Of a stretch of 64,000 nucleotides of DNA, positions 10,634 through 21,900 are shown piece after piece; within the stretch, counting starts at the first letter, position 1, and every line of letters starts with the position of its first letter. Position numbers and translations under genes: made by a program. The notes under the pieces are model-generated. The model made no database searches. It was given only the letters and a program-made list of their open reading frames with translations, and was not told where the DNA came from. Origin of the DNA: Nematostella vectensis (Eukaryota > Cnidaria > Anthozoa > Actiniaria > Edwardsiidae); NCBI RefSeq assembly GCF_932526225.1, contig NC_064034.1:2466001-2530000 (forward strand), read 5' to 3'.

Positions 10634-13600
10634 TCATAAAATATTGTCCTTCATGTTGTGGCACATCTGTAGGAGTACCTCCACGGTTTTTAGGTAAAGC
10701 TTTAAGTCCAGCAGGTCACGTGAGTCATTCAGGTTGGTGGGTGCGCACTGCATGACGGGTGCGAGGCAAACAGACAAATTGCGAGCGTCCATCTTATTAA
10801 ATTCCTTTTTTTCCATCACGTGACGAAGATGATTCAGTATGAATACGAGAGTGTGGCGGTTAGGGTCCGGTAGTCCGGACAGAAGTTCGGACATTACTTG
10901 CTTCTGTTCATCTACTTTTTTATCCTGTATTTCATTCTTAGCAGCCTTTCTAAGACCCTCTGTCATCTTCTCTGTGATCAAGGGCTCTGGTAACTCGCGT
11001 AAATAGTCCTTCAAAATGCCCGTTATAACGTTGATATCCGGGCAGTTCTCCTCGGATATGTCTACAGCTTCACTGTTCTCGTCAAAGAACCCACGAAGCT
11101 CCTTCTTCCTTCGCGCATTACCAGAAATTCGATAGAGTCCAACTGACTCTAGCCCGCGCTTCTCAATCTCCAACACACATTTACGCACGAGAAGCGGCAC
11201 GCTAGACTGCTCGAGCTCTGAAGTTACATTCAAACGGAACCCGAAGACACCAGACTTCTTACTCGACTGCACCCTCTTTAGCAGCGTCTTAAGCTCAGTG
11301 AATTCCAGCTCCACGTGAACAAAACCACTTGGCTGAAGTTTAAAGATGATCTGGTGACTCTGTCCGCAACGGACCAGAGGTGCTAAATAGAACGACGTCC
11401 GGGCCACGGGTTTGTCGAATTCTCGGTTGCTGGTCGAGCAGGCAAGACACATTTCTCGACCATGCTGAATCTCCACCTCAAAATCCTCATCCCAAGTTAT
11501 CTTATTTGAAGATTTTTTAAAACTCGTGAATGCCTTTCTCTCAAAGCCCACCTCTATAGCACAGTACGATTTCGTCTTTTTCTTTTCCGTGAAGGGCAGA
11601 TGTGTGGCCTTGATGATCCGAACGTGCACCATCCCCGACACCGCATGTGACTTGGATAGGTCCTCGTTTGCATAATCATCCGGATACAACAGGAATCCCG
11701 GTTGGCGCTCGACATGGACCTCGGGGTTAGCCATCACTTGCTTAGTCTTGCCGCGGCCTTTGTTTAGTAGCGTCGAAGAGCTGAAACGTCGATAAAACCT
11801 CGGTGATTGATCGGATGATACACGTTCTCGAGGATTATTCATCGGCAAAGTATCGGTTTTTGTGCTCGACTCCAGCAGTTCCGAGTTTACACGTTGCCGT
11901 GGTGACAGATCGCCATTATTATTGACACCCGAAGCAATGTTCGTTTTGTCGCTGTTGAAACCTTGATTGACAACCACAGAGGTTTTCGAAGCACTAGACC
12001 CAGATTTTATTGTTCCCGAGGTGAGTGACTGCAGAAGCATCGATAGCCTCTGTTGCTCGAAGATATCCGTACAATGTGCGGATTTGCTGCGTTGATAGGT
12101 TCGCGGGCTGGCAGGGCTTTTGCTAGGGTCCTTCATTTCTCCCTCCACCTCCTTTTGAGGTTTAAATTTCACGAGTGAATCTAGCAAGTGAGTCAAAGTC
12201 CCCGGGGTCCTGTCTGACCCCGGGGAACGAGATCCATCATACTCAGAGCTATTGGCGGGGCTGGCATTAGAGGCCCTTCGCTCTCGAGTGTGCGGTGGGC
12301 ACGCTAAAGGTTTGTGAATAACAACAGGCGAACTTGGAGGGGTTGGGAGCTTTCGCTGGGTTCTCCCAGGAACATTTAGTAACTGTTTTCCCGGAGAAAC
12401 GACTTTCCGTTGCGAGCCCCGACGCTCACCGTCGGTGGGCAACGACGGTAGTCGCCGCCGCCCTTTAGGACTACCCCCTGGGGAGCTGCCACTAGAGAGG
12501 GAGGGGATGGGAGCCGGGAGCGCCATTTGGTCTGTTCTTAACTTTGTGTGACTTTCAGTCTTGGTGGGTGACTTTTCGGGATTATTAGAATGATTTGTAT
12601 CAGGATTGCGTCTGTAGGGGTTTCTCTTAGTTTTTGTATGGTAACCGTTTTCCATAGCGGCGGTATCAGCTCGGTTCTCGACAGGAAATCCATATGATAT
12701 GCCCTCACCATATCTATCTTGTCTAGGTGTCGGACAAGACCATGGCATTGCTTCGGACACGGTAGCATTTGCCTGTACGTGAGCATGTCTGGCTGTAATT
12801 GCCTGCTTTGTCACTTCTCCTTCCGTATGGGACACGACATTAGAGGTTGTGGAACTCGGCTGTATGTCCCGTCTATACGGATGCTTTCCATCGCCAACTC
12901 CGCTGAACGCATTCCCCGAGGCATACCTTGTCACGGTAAGACCACCATCTCCGTCATCATCGTCAAATATCAAGTTGACAGTAGTCGAAGGAGTAATGGT
13001 ACTGGTGGTAATTCGCTGACCAACCGAATGAAGCGAATTACTTTTGAAGCTTGGGTTGTTTTGTACAATTCCACTGTCAAAAGATGCGTGATCGCGAAGC
13101 TTGCCTCCAGCCTCATCAACTGATTGTTTCCAGTCTATCTCACACTCATAATCACTCGCGCTGTGTGCCCAAAGGGCTTTTATAAGCTCGTCTACTGTAG
13201 AGTTTGTTTCAGGGTCTTTGTTTACCGCCACCTGATTTGCATTCGAGTTGTGATCGTAAACAGACATTCGCTTTGATTTTTGAACTGCCTTCGCCGTTGA
13301 TTTCGTCGAATTTTCCATGACTCTGTGTTGATTTTGCTTACTTGTAGACCCGCGTTTATCTAATCTTTTTTGAAATGAAAGTAAGTCTGGAGCGCTGTGT
13401 TGTCGTTGAGATATCTTAGGCTGTGAACGCTTGACCTTAGCTTCTTTATTTATTGTTAGAATCAGCCGCTTTGGGATTTGAATCAAATGTACCACATCGT
13501 GTACTCTAAAACCTGCAAGGCAGACCCCATTCACTTCCAAAATCTCGTCCCCTACCGCTAAACTCCCGTCACAATCGACTAAACTGCCAGGCGTTATCCG

Positions 13601-14029
13601 AGAAACGAAAACTCCATCCTTTCTTCCCCAACCATCTCCTTGCCTGATAAAAAATCCAAGTGGCTGGTTATGCGTTCTTTTGATCTCCACAGCTCGAGTT
13701 CCTTGTGTGAAACTGATATCGCTAGAGGAATCATTTTCGCGCAGGAAAGAGCGTTCTGCCGCTTGTCTGATTTGTAATTCCTTCCCTGACGATATAGAGC
13801 CTTGGCAACCAATATCCAAAGCTTTCAATTTGGCAATCACTTCCAGCGTAATTGCTTTCCTAGCGACGGACTTCGATACTTCGGTATCTGTGTTTACATT
13901 ATCGCTCGATGTTTTTCGCTGCTTTACGGACGGTGCCATTTGGGATGATATGCTGGAGTCAACTTTGCTAAGGCATTCTTGCAAGCCATGACGTTGTGTG
14001 GGTACAAAGCCAGCTCGTGCACTCGTCAT
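10634..14029 (-). CDS. syde: SYD-1/SYDE-like Rho GTPase-activating protein (PDZ-C2-RhoGAP)
   Basis: A single uninterrupted frame of 1131 codons. Domain order: PDZ at about residues 112-195 (PLGFFIRQGD carboxylate-binding loop, VGDEILEVNG), a long low-complexity Ser/Pro/Arg-rich linker (about 200-790), C2-like domain at about 799-915 (VHVRIIKATHLPF, KITWDEDFEVE), and RhoGAP at about 928-1120 with the arginine finger at R967 in GLYRISG and the KDYLRELPEPL motif. This order is that of C. elegans SYD-1. Vertebrate SYDE1/2 share C2-RhoGAP. SYD-1/SYDE organises presynaptic active zones, acting on Rho-family GTPases at the cortex. The first ATG is used; sequence upstream shows no further exon. A single-exon gene of this size is unusual beside its intron-rich neighbours. 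Confidence 0.92.
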   Translation of the reverse strand: MTSARAGFVPTQRHGLQECLSKVDSSISSQMAPSVKQRKTSSDNVNTDTEVSKSVARKAITLEVIAKLKALDIGCQGSISSGKELQIRQAAERSFLRENDSSSDISFTQGTRAVEIKRTHNQPLGFFIRQGDGWGRKDGVFVSRITPGSLVDCDGSLAVGDEILEVNGVCLAGFRVHDVVHLIQIPKRLILTINKEAKVKRSQPKISQRQHSAPDLLSFQKRLDKRGSTSKQNQHRVMENSTKSTAKAVQKSKRMSVYDHNSNANQVAVNKDPETNSTVDELIKALWAHSASDYECEIDWKQSVDEAGGKLRDHASFDSGIVQNNPSFKSNSLHSVGQRITTSTITPSTTVNLIFDDDDGDGGLTVTRYASGNAFSGVGDGKHPYRRDIQPSSTTSNVVSHTEGEVTKQAITARHAHVQANATVSEAMPWSCPTPRQDRYGEGISYGFPVENRADTAAMENGYHTKTKRNPYRRNPDTNHSNNPEKSPTKTESHTKLRTDQMALPAPIPSLSSGSSPGGSPKGRRRLPSLPTDGERRGSQRKVVSPGKQLLNVPGRTQRKLPTPPSSPVVIHKPLACPPHTRERRASNASPANSSEYDGSRSPGSDRTPGTLTHLLDSLVKFKPQKEVEGEMKDPSKSPASPRTYQRSKSAHCTDIFEQQRLSMLLQSLTSGTIKSGSSASKTSVVVNQGFNSDKTNIASGVNNNGDLSPRQRVNSELLESSTKTDTLPMNNPRERVSSDQSPRFYRRFSSSTLLNKGRGKTKQVMANPEVHVERQPGFLLYPDDYANEDLSKSHAVSGMVHVRIIKATHLPFTEKKKTKSYCAIEVGFERKAFTSFKKSSNKITWDEDFEVEIQHGREMCLACSTSNREFDKPVARTSFYLAPLVRCGQSHQIIFKLQPSGFVHVELEFTELKTLLKRVQSSKKSGVFGFRLNVTSELEQSSVPLLVRKCVLEIEKRGLESVGLYRISGNARRKKELRGFFDENSEAVDISEENCPDINVITGILKDYLRELPEPLITEKMTEGLRKAAKNEIQDKKVDEQKQVMSELLSGLPDPNRHTLVFILNHLRHVMEKKEFNKMDARNLSVCLAPVMQCAPTNLNDSRDLLDLKLYLKTVEVLLQMCHNMKDNIL

Positions 14030-15042
14030 TTGGTTAATTTTTGATAACTAGTAAATAACAGCAACAGAAATTCGGGACGATACACTTATCTGAGGGTGAC
14101 TTATCTGTCTATCATCTAAACTTCCCAGCATCTTTTAGATTTGAGTATCATTTCTTGTATACTCTGTATAGGAGAATTATTCCTATTATAATTTGTCCCT
14201 GTCGTCTTTTGTGCATTAGACCAATCAGGACGGAATTAAAATATTCTGCTGTTTTGTTTTTGTGTAAATTTACATAGTCAAAACGTGCCATACCATGATA
14301 AGGTTTGCATTTTGCACTTATAGTAACGGTAGTTTATTAACTAGAAAGTCTTCTATAAAGTCTATTAGCAGAAGCAATCCTTACGTGTTTATCAACCATT
14401 TCTTGACGATAAAGATAAGAAAACGATAAAACTCGAGGCGTTCCTAAACGATTATTTACACTAATTAAAAAATGTAATAGAAATGTCGGATCTTTCTCCC
14501 TTCTGATCCATATCACCTGTCATGTCAAGGATTAAATATCGCACTGGCCTATATCCAAGTAGACTCCTATGCAATAATTTTATATCGCGAAAAAATTCAA
14601 AGATTTATCTTCTCTATTTGACACCTGTCTGTTTCGCTGCTGTGTTGTGAGATTGTTGATAATTTATAACAATACGGATCAAAGGTTCTTCGATAAGACC
14701 ATACAAATAACTTATCCTTAAAAATGACATTTATGTCTAGTGATTTCGCTAAGAGATATTAATCAATAGTTTCGAGTAAGTGTTCGACTTAATTTGAAAA
14801 TCAATTATTTTATCACACCGTTGCAATAAAGAGTGTTTCACTAAAAAAATAGTCAACTCTGGCCGTCTAGGACTCGACTAAAAATAATTTATTCAGCTTC
14901 TTTTTTGACCTTGCCTCTTTGAAGTGCTTGGATTTGTAAAGGACTAAATGACTATTATGTGGTATAATCTATATTGCTGATTGCTGTATTGTTATCATTC
15001 GTTATTAGGGAATACGTAGTGGAAGTCTTTATGAGACGTGTA
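14030..15042. other. Upstream region of the RhoGAP gene
   Basis: About 1 kb of AT-rich sequence that should include the minus-strand promoter and 5' UTR. I see no other gene, repeat array or clear core-promoter motif. Confidence 0.45.
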
Positions 15043-15240
15043 ATGCCTTCGTAGCGGAGCCAGCGCGGAGATCCATAGGTACACAGAAATATGGTAAGCT
15101 ATGCGACTTGGTTCCGTGGTCATCGCGCGGTTACCCTGTGGTGTCACAAATCAGCCAGTAATCCAGCCGCGCAACTCTCATGCCCCACTCGGTCTTACGC
15201 TTTTATGTGTTTTCAGTTCAAAGTTCGTATGTTCACAGAA
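15043..15240 (+). repeat. SINE-like dispersed repeat, copy 2
   Basis: Inverted partner of 2975-3165. It begins near TAGCGGAGCCAGCGCGG, passes through TATGGTAAGCTATGCGACTT and TCATCGCGCGGTTACCCTG, and ends near CGGTCTTACGCTTTTATG. The overlapping short frames are chance. Confidence 0.5.
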
Positions 15241-15329
15241 AAAAAGGCAGTATTTAATGAGAAAGGTATTTCTTACTTTTATAAAACAGTATAAGTGTAA
15301 TAGGTTTTTAGAGCAAGATACTTGCTCTC

Positions 15330-16345
15330 AATAATAAATCTGTAAAGACAACATTTATCTATCAACTTAAAGATAATGAGGAAAGGGGAAATGTTAGGAG
15401 AGTGTTGTTGCATTATTGTTATTTTTTTATCAAAGATATACTCCCATTTCTTCCTTTTTTCTCTCTGCTGACTATTTTTGTATGCAATTGATATTATTTG
15501 CTTTTTCCCCTCTGCACCCTAAATAAATTAAAATATGTTAGGTTTGAAATAGGACATTTTCTTTTAGCACTACTTTCAGTAACATAAAGGATTTTTTTTT
15601 TTTAGAATTTGCTTCCCAAGTAAATTTGTTCTTCTCCATTGCATTTAATTTTAGAGTAGCATTAGCATGTGGGTTTCTATAAAACTGCAGGCCACATGCT
15701 AAAGGGTGGGTGCACCAATATGTAATGTATGACTGTAATATCCTTGGTGATGGAGTATTACCAGTATGTGATAGACAAAACTTCCATATGGCACCTGAAG
15801 TGTATAACTATATCATTATATTTTTGGAATGCTGTTTCATTTATTATTTGTTTCTTTGCAAGGGCAAAGCTGGTCAGAATGTAGCTTTGATACAAGTTCT
15901 ATACTTCTATAAAGGGGAGAGGTTTTAATTAGATAAAAGTACTTAAATTATATAAAGATAACAACAAACTTGTGCTTTTTCAATAATAAATTTGTAAAGA
16001 AAACAGTTTTATATTAATCCTAAAGGTAATAGGGAAGGGAAAAATACTAGGAAAGTGCTCAGTCAAGTTATTATTGCATTATTGTTATAAATGTTTTAGA
16101 ATACATTTTGTTTAAATAGAGTCAGATTTCTCCATTTCTCCGCTCCCAATTGACTTTTTGTTTATTTGTATATTTATTCCTCTCTGCCCCCAGCATAGAT
16201 CACAATGAACATGGTTTGGTTTAAAATTAGAAACTTAGTAATTTAGGATTTGCCTCCATTGCATTTATTTTTGAGTAGCCTGTATGGGTGGTTCCAAAGT
16301 TTCTAAAAAAAAGGCCAAAGGGTGGGTGCACCAATATGTAATGCA
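15330..16345 (+). repeat. Diverged tandem segmental duplication, unit about 0.6 kb
   Basis: Blocks of 15330-15720 recur in order at 15980-16345: AATAAATYTGTAAAG, a GGGAA-rich stretch, TTGCATTATTGTTAT, TTGCATTTA, and GGGTGGGTGCACCAATATGT. The offset drifts from about 651 to 616 bp through indels. No protein-coding signal is seen in either half. Confidence 0.75.
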
Positions 16346-16865
16346 TGTCAGGAGGTATATTTGTGGAGTTTAATTTCAACACATTCTTTTGAATAATCAG
16401 TTGCAGTACATGAAAACTACAGTATGGCATCTAATTCTTTGGAATACTGTTACATCCTTGATATATTCTTTACAAGGTCAAAGCTTGTTAGAATGCTATT
16501 TTGATAAAAATATATAGATATATAGATAGTAAGAGGGAAAATAAGAATTGACCATTAGACTGAAAATCATTCTCGTCAACTAAGACACCTAAACTTTGAC
16601 AGCCTTTTTCACACAAAGATTTAGTATTTGTTAATTTTCATACTGCATATTTAATATTATTAAATGAGTGCTTGCTTGATACATTTGGAGGGGCCAATGC
16701 AACAGACCCATACCGAAGATTTTTCTTGAGGGGGGGGGGGGGTGAGAAATAAAAAAAGTAGACCGCGCCTTTGCAGTATCTCCAGGGGAGGTTTAATGTC
16801 GGATCTGGCTACATACCAGAGTGAGTTTTGTCTACAAATAATAGCACATCTATTGAGAACCGGAA

Positions 16866-16886
16866 GTGTTCCTTTGGCTGTTGTGT

Positions 16887-16918
<32 letters not shown>

Positions 16919-17566
16919 CCCCTCCTAGGTACGGGCCTGTACAATTTATAATGACATGGCAGTAAAAATGACTTTTTTAATCTACTTAAAAAAAAACATT
17001 TTAAAGACACCTAGATCCCCCTAAATTACCCCTATCAGTCAACACAAAAAGGTATCAAACGCTGGCTCCGCCTTAGGCAGTGCCTAAATCTATATATTAG
17101 CTATGCTTTATTTTAAGCAATGAGAAATCACGCAATACTCTCTCGCACAAAAAACACCTTTGACAGTCATACGATAAGAGAGCGCCTCAGAAAAGGGTAC
17201 CTGATTTTCCTGTTTACGGTGTTCCTTTGGCTGTTGTGTGTGTGTGTGTGTGTGGGGGGGGGACCCCTCCTAGGTACGGGCCTGTACAATTTATAATGAC
17301 ATGGCAGTAAAAATGACTTTTTTAATCTACTTAAAAAAAAACATTTTAAAGACACCTAGATCCCCCTAAATTACCCCTATCAGTCAACACAAAAAGGTAT
17401 CAAACGCTGGCTCCGCCTTAGGCAGTGCCTAAATCTATATATTAGCTATGCTTTATTTTAAGCAATGAGAAATCACGCAATACTCTCTCGCACAAAAAAC
17501 ACCTTTGACAGTCATACGATAAGAGAGCGCCTCAGAAAAGGGTACCTGATTTTCCTGTTTACGGTT
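16866..17566 (+). repeat. Recent 353-bp direct duplication
   Basis: 16866-17218 and 17219-17566 are almost identical, from GTGTTCCTTTGGCTG to CCTGATTTTCCTGTTTACGG. They differ mainly in the length of the internal (GT)n-(G)n tract (16882-16917 versus the shorter tract near 17235-17262). Each copy carries one inverted copy of the GGCAGTGCCTAAA / GCTGGCTCCGC repeat also seen at 262-305. Near identity means a young duplication or an assembly artefact. Confidence 0.9.
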
Positions 17567-17569
17567 AAA

Positions 17570-18931
17570 ACGGGTTAAGAAATAGACGTTTAACGTTTAA
17601 AAAAACAGGCGTTGTTACGACTACGGTTAATTTTTCGGCATCTTCATTCGGCTAACAATTATTTCCCCCCTCTAATTGCGCTTTTGCTATTTTACGGTTA
17701 ACTCCATTTAGCCCCTTATGAGTCTCTGCTAGGGTCTATGTGTTGTCCACACACGACTGGCGTTGCGCACATCACTTGCACACATCACTTGCGCCCATTT
17801 AACTATGTAATTGTCTGTTCGAGTCTCAAGAAACCCCTCCAATTACATAGTTGGAGACATAGCCCTTTATTTCTACAAGTTTAAATGACTAACAAAAAGA
17901 AATAAGGTGTTTTAAAGTTTGCAATGGGGGACAACATATATATCTGACAACGGAAGGGGGCATGGCACTAAATTTTTTAACGGCTCGATCGCCTCGGTAT
18001 AAACAGGAACAAAAGCAAATAAAAAATGAAAACCTTACATATGAGGGGTCCCCAAATGGTTACCCGAAATTTCGATGGGCTCATAGTTTTCAACTAGCAA
18101 TGATTGCAGTTATTTCCGATATTTTAAACTAAAAATGTTTGGTTCTTGTCATAATAAAGACAAACAAACAAAACGGGGCTCGCGTGCATACAAGTGCTCG
18201 CCAAAGACCATTCGTTTGCCTTATGACTTGGTGGCCCTACCACTTTACAAATGCTAAAAATAGTAAAAACCATATAGAAAATAGCATTATTGACTCCTTC
18301 CCTGTCCGCCACTCAGTGATATTCGAAATTAATAAAACTAAAGCTATACCAGACACCAATAAACCACAAACACCGTTGTCTGGTATAGCCCTGTACGGTT
18401 TATGGGTGTCTGGTGTAGTCCTGTACGGTTTATGGGTGTCTGGTATAGCCCTGTACGGTTATGGGTGTCTGGTATCCCATAAACAGGTGTTTAAAAAAAA
18501 ACCTTGTAAATTAATTTCACTTACTGATACGGTTGATTCTATTAGTAGTAATTTTATCGTAATCGGTCCAAAAAAAAAAAAAATTGATTATTGGGTATAT
18601 ATATATCTTATGCGGCACCTTGAAGACACATTTATCAGAAAGAATTGATCAGGCATGGTAAACGAGGCGAAAAACTCGAGTAATTGGTTGCTATTTAATC
18701 TCAAAAAGCGGTTTATATCTTGCGTCCAGTGATTACGGAATTGTTTACTGTATAACTATGAAAGACGTCCCTATTCTTTCATTGCCATAGTAACACGGAA
18801 TGCCTAGTGCTGTGATTGGTCCACTCCACCGAGGGGAGAATCGATCGCAGTAGAAACAGCCGTCGACTTCTCCACGTTGAGTTGTGGGGGCCCACGGAAC
18901 CCCTCTCGTTATTACGCCATTTTATCCAGAT
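17570..18931. other. Intergenic DNA upstream of cdc14
   Basis: It contains a short minisatellite at about 18375-18475 (three to four copies of a 30-31 bp unit around TGTCTGGTATAGCCCTGTAC). The segment nearest the start codon (18720-18931) is GC-richer and is the likely promoter and 5' UTR of cdc14. No separate gene is visible. Confidence 0.5.
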
Positions 18932-21900
18932 ATGGCCGACGAAAATGAATTATCGAACGCGCACGAGATCATCAAAGGTTTGTCCAACTAATTCATCTAG
19001 TTGTCTTTGCTTGTATGGTTTTTTCTGAGGGGTTTTCAGGGGTGTTTGTCTGACGAAGTGTCTGTTTTCGTCTGCAGATCGGCTGTATTTTGCCACTTTT
19101 CGACACAAGCCTCATAGCACCTCACACATTCATTATTTCTCTATCGATGACGAACTTATCTACGAGAAGTGAGTACATCTGAAGTGCGAAAATATAAGTT
19201 GTTAATCTTGTGGACAAGTTTTCGACTAACACCGATACCGTTTGCAGTTTTTACGCAGATTTCGGTCCCTTGAATCTAGCTATGCTGTACCGCTATAGCT
19301 GCAAGCTAAACAAGAAATTAAAGGTAATCTCCTGTGTTCTACCTCTTTTTTTCCTTTGCTAATACCTTGCCATATAATGACACTCTCTGATGTACCTTCT
19401 GATAACTATGTTTCCGTAATTACGGTTCAAGATTTACGAAGATCAGTCTTGTAACCATAAAAAATGTTCCTGGTGTCATGAGTTTTCCAAACATACTTAT
19501 ATCAAGTTTCAGAAGAACATAACTGTATCCTTGTTCCTACTACTACGACCTCTTTCTTTCGGTTTCTTTTGAATGCCTTGTTATGCACTTTGTTGCCTGT
19601 TAAGCTTTTTTTTCCGTTATAGTTAAGGTTTTTTGAAGTACACGAATCTAGACTTGTAATGTTCGGCGTATTTTGCCTTTCTAATCAGCAATCGATTTTA
19701 CACAGGCCCTGGGTCTGCTACATATTTATGTGGGAGAAAAGTGGTGTTTCCTAACCTTAGCATATAAATTCAGCAGGTTTTAAAATAATAGAAGTTTTCT
19801 TGTTAGATATATTTCATTGTATTTCTGGCCTTTGAAAAAAAGTGATGCGAAAAGAAAACATTGCGTAGGCCGTACAAAAATGTAAATAAGCTCGCCTAAA
19901 ATTCTAATTTGTTACGTTCGAGAATAATTTGAGATTCTATAGAATTGGTTTTGTCCGTTCGAAAAAAAACCATAGCTTATATAGAACATTTATTCAGATG
20001 GTTTTTGCGGGTTCAACGTGGTTTTGTTGCGGAATAAAATGCTTGAGATGTTGTTTTGGTATTTTGGTAAAACTAGAGAGAAGTAGAAATTTTTAAATTG
20101 TTACTGACATAGTCTATTTTGATTATTTTTCCCCATTGTGCCATTAATGGTTCCCTATGGGGCTATTAACTACTTCTCATACACGAAAGTTCCTGCGGAA
20201 GGGAACTAAAAGCTTTTTTCGAAGTGTGTAAATTTCCAGTTTGTTTTGTTTGGACACAGGTTCCTTGCGCTTTCGGATATATCTGGGTATTTGTTTGGCT
20301 ACAGCTGCCCCTTATCCCTAATAAATGTTCTATTGCTGTGAAGATCCTACATAAGAAGAGCTCTTTCATTTTTCAGTTTAGCAACAGAACTTACATAAAA
20401 TGTGTAAACGTTTGTCAGAAGAACAGTGACAATTGCAATGATTCTTGTGAATATTAAAAATCAATTTCCGCTCCCAGCTATAACAATCGTATCGATACCG
20501 GAGCTTTTTATGTACTATCATTGCTAGCTTTATTGTACATTTATACAGTCTTAGTGAACAGTAGCCGTCTCTTTTAAGAGGCAATATTATCTGTTCACCC
20601 GGTTTTGTTTTTATAAATAGTTATAACCGGAACTTGTTACCTCATATATTGTATTATGTCAATTACATTCTGTTTACATGACACAAAAGTAATTTTCTCT
20701 TTTCATTGCTGGGGAGGTTAATGGCAATAATAAAATGAATAGCATTTTTCTTGTAGGACTACTCTGGGATTTTGCTAACCATATTTTGAAATAGGTGAAA
20801 TATTATACAAATTGGTTTTTTTATACCTGCTGCATGCAAGACAGAAATAGCACACATTTATTTTGTTATCACCCCCTTCTGTGAACAACCATAAGCATTT
20901 CCAAAATTAGAACATTCTTTGCAACGTTTTAGCATTATCCTGGGAACAATGAAGGCCTTTTATTTTTATTACTTTCTACTTTGTGCTAACACAGTCCTTT
21001 TTGTATAACAAGAGAAACGTTCATGTTTAGTTCTCAGTAAAATAATTGTTAGCTAAATAACAGTCTTTATTACAAATAATAATAAAGAACTCCCCCATAT
21101 GTTGGTATGTAAAAGAACAGTGGTATTATTCTGTTTGAGCTTAAGCTCTCAGATGTTCTGATAATCCGAGAGCGACAAGCATGATATAAAAACAAAATAG
21201 AAATAACATTTGGCAAGCACAAATAGTTTTAAATGTATTAAGTCTTATACAACGTTGATGCTGAGCACTTACAGACATGATTCTTTATTTTCCAGACCAG
21301 GACCATCCAAGGTCTTGGGGTGATGCCATATATGCACACTTGGGGTCATTTATCACCCTACACATACAGCGGGGAAGCCATAGTACTTGGGATATTTCTC
21401 TGTACTAATTTATTGATTGCCACATGCATTGTTTATTCCCCTTAGGAACCAAATGGCCTGTCATTCAAATATGTGTTTTCTTGCAGTCTTTTTCTCTTGG
21501 GAAGAAGAAAATTGTGCACTTCACATCAACAGACAGCCGGAAAAGAGCAAATGCAGCTTGTCTTATAGGTTCATATGCTGTAAGTATAGGGACTTTACTT
21601 TCCATATATGACCTGCTCTCCATGAATGACAGGCAGATAGCCAGTATATACTGACGAGGGTTTGCGGTCATAGGTATCTTTATGGAAAAAGGATAGATTT
21701 GACGATCCTCCAATAAGAAATAACCCCCTTTTCTGTGGCGAGTACATGCCCTGCGCACCTGCTACATGGGCCTGGTAGACATTCATGAATAGTTATCTGA
21801 AGTGTCCTATGTCATTTGTAGGTCATCTATTTGAAGAAAAGTGCAGATGAGATTTACCAAACTCTAAACACTGGCTGCAATCCGCCATACTTGCCATTCA

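Noticed and set aside
15980-16345. Possible tRNA or small RNA gene within the duplicated 0.6-kb segment
   Set aside because: No cloverleaf, box elements or conserved core seen; only an AT-rich duplicated stretch.
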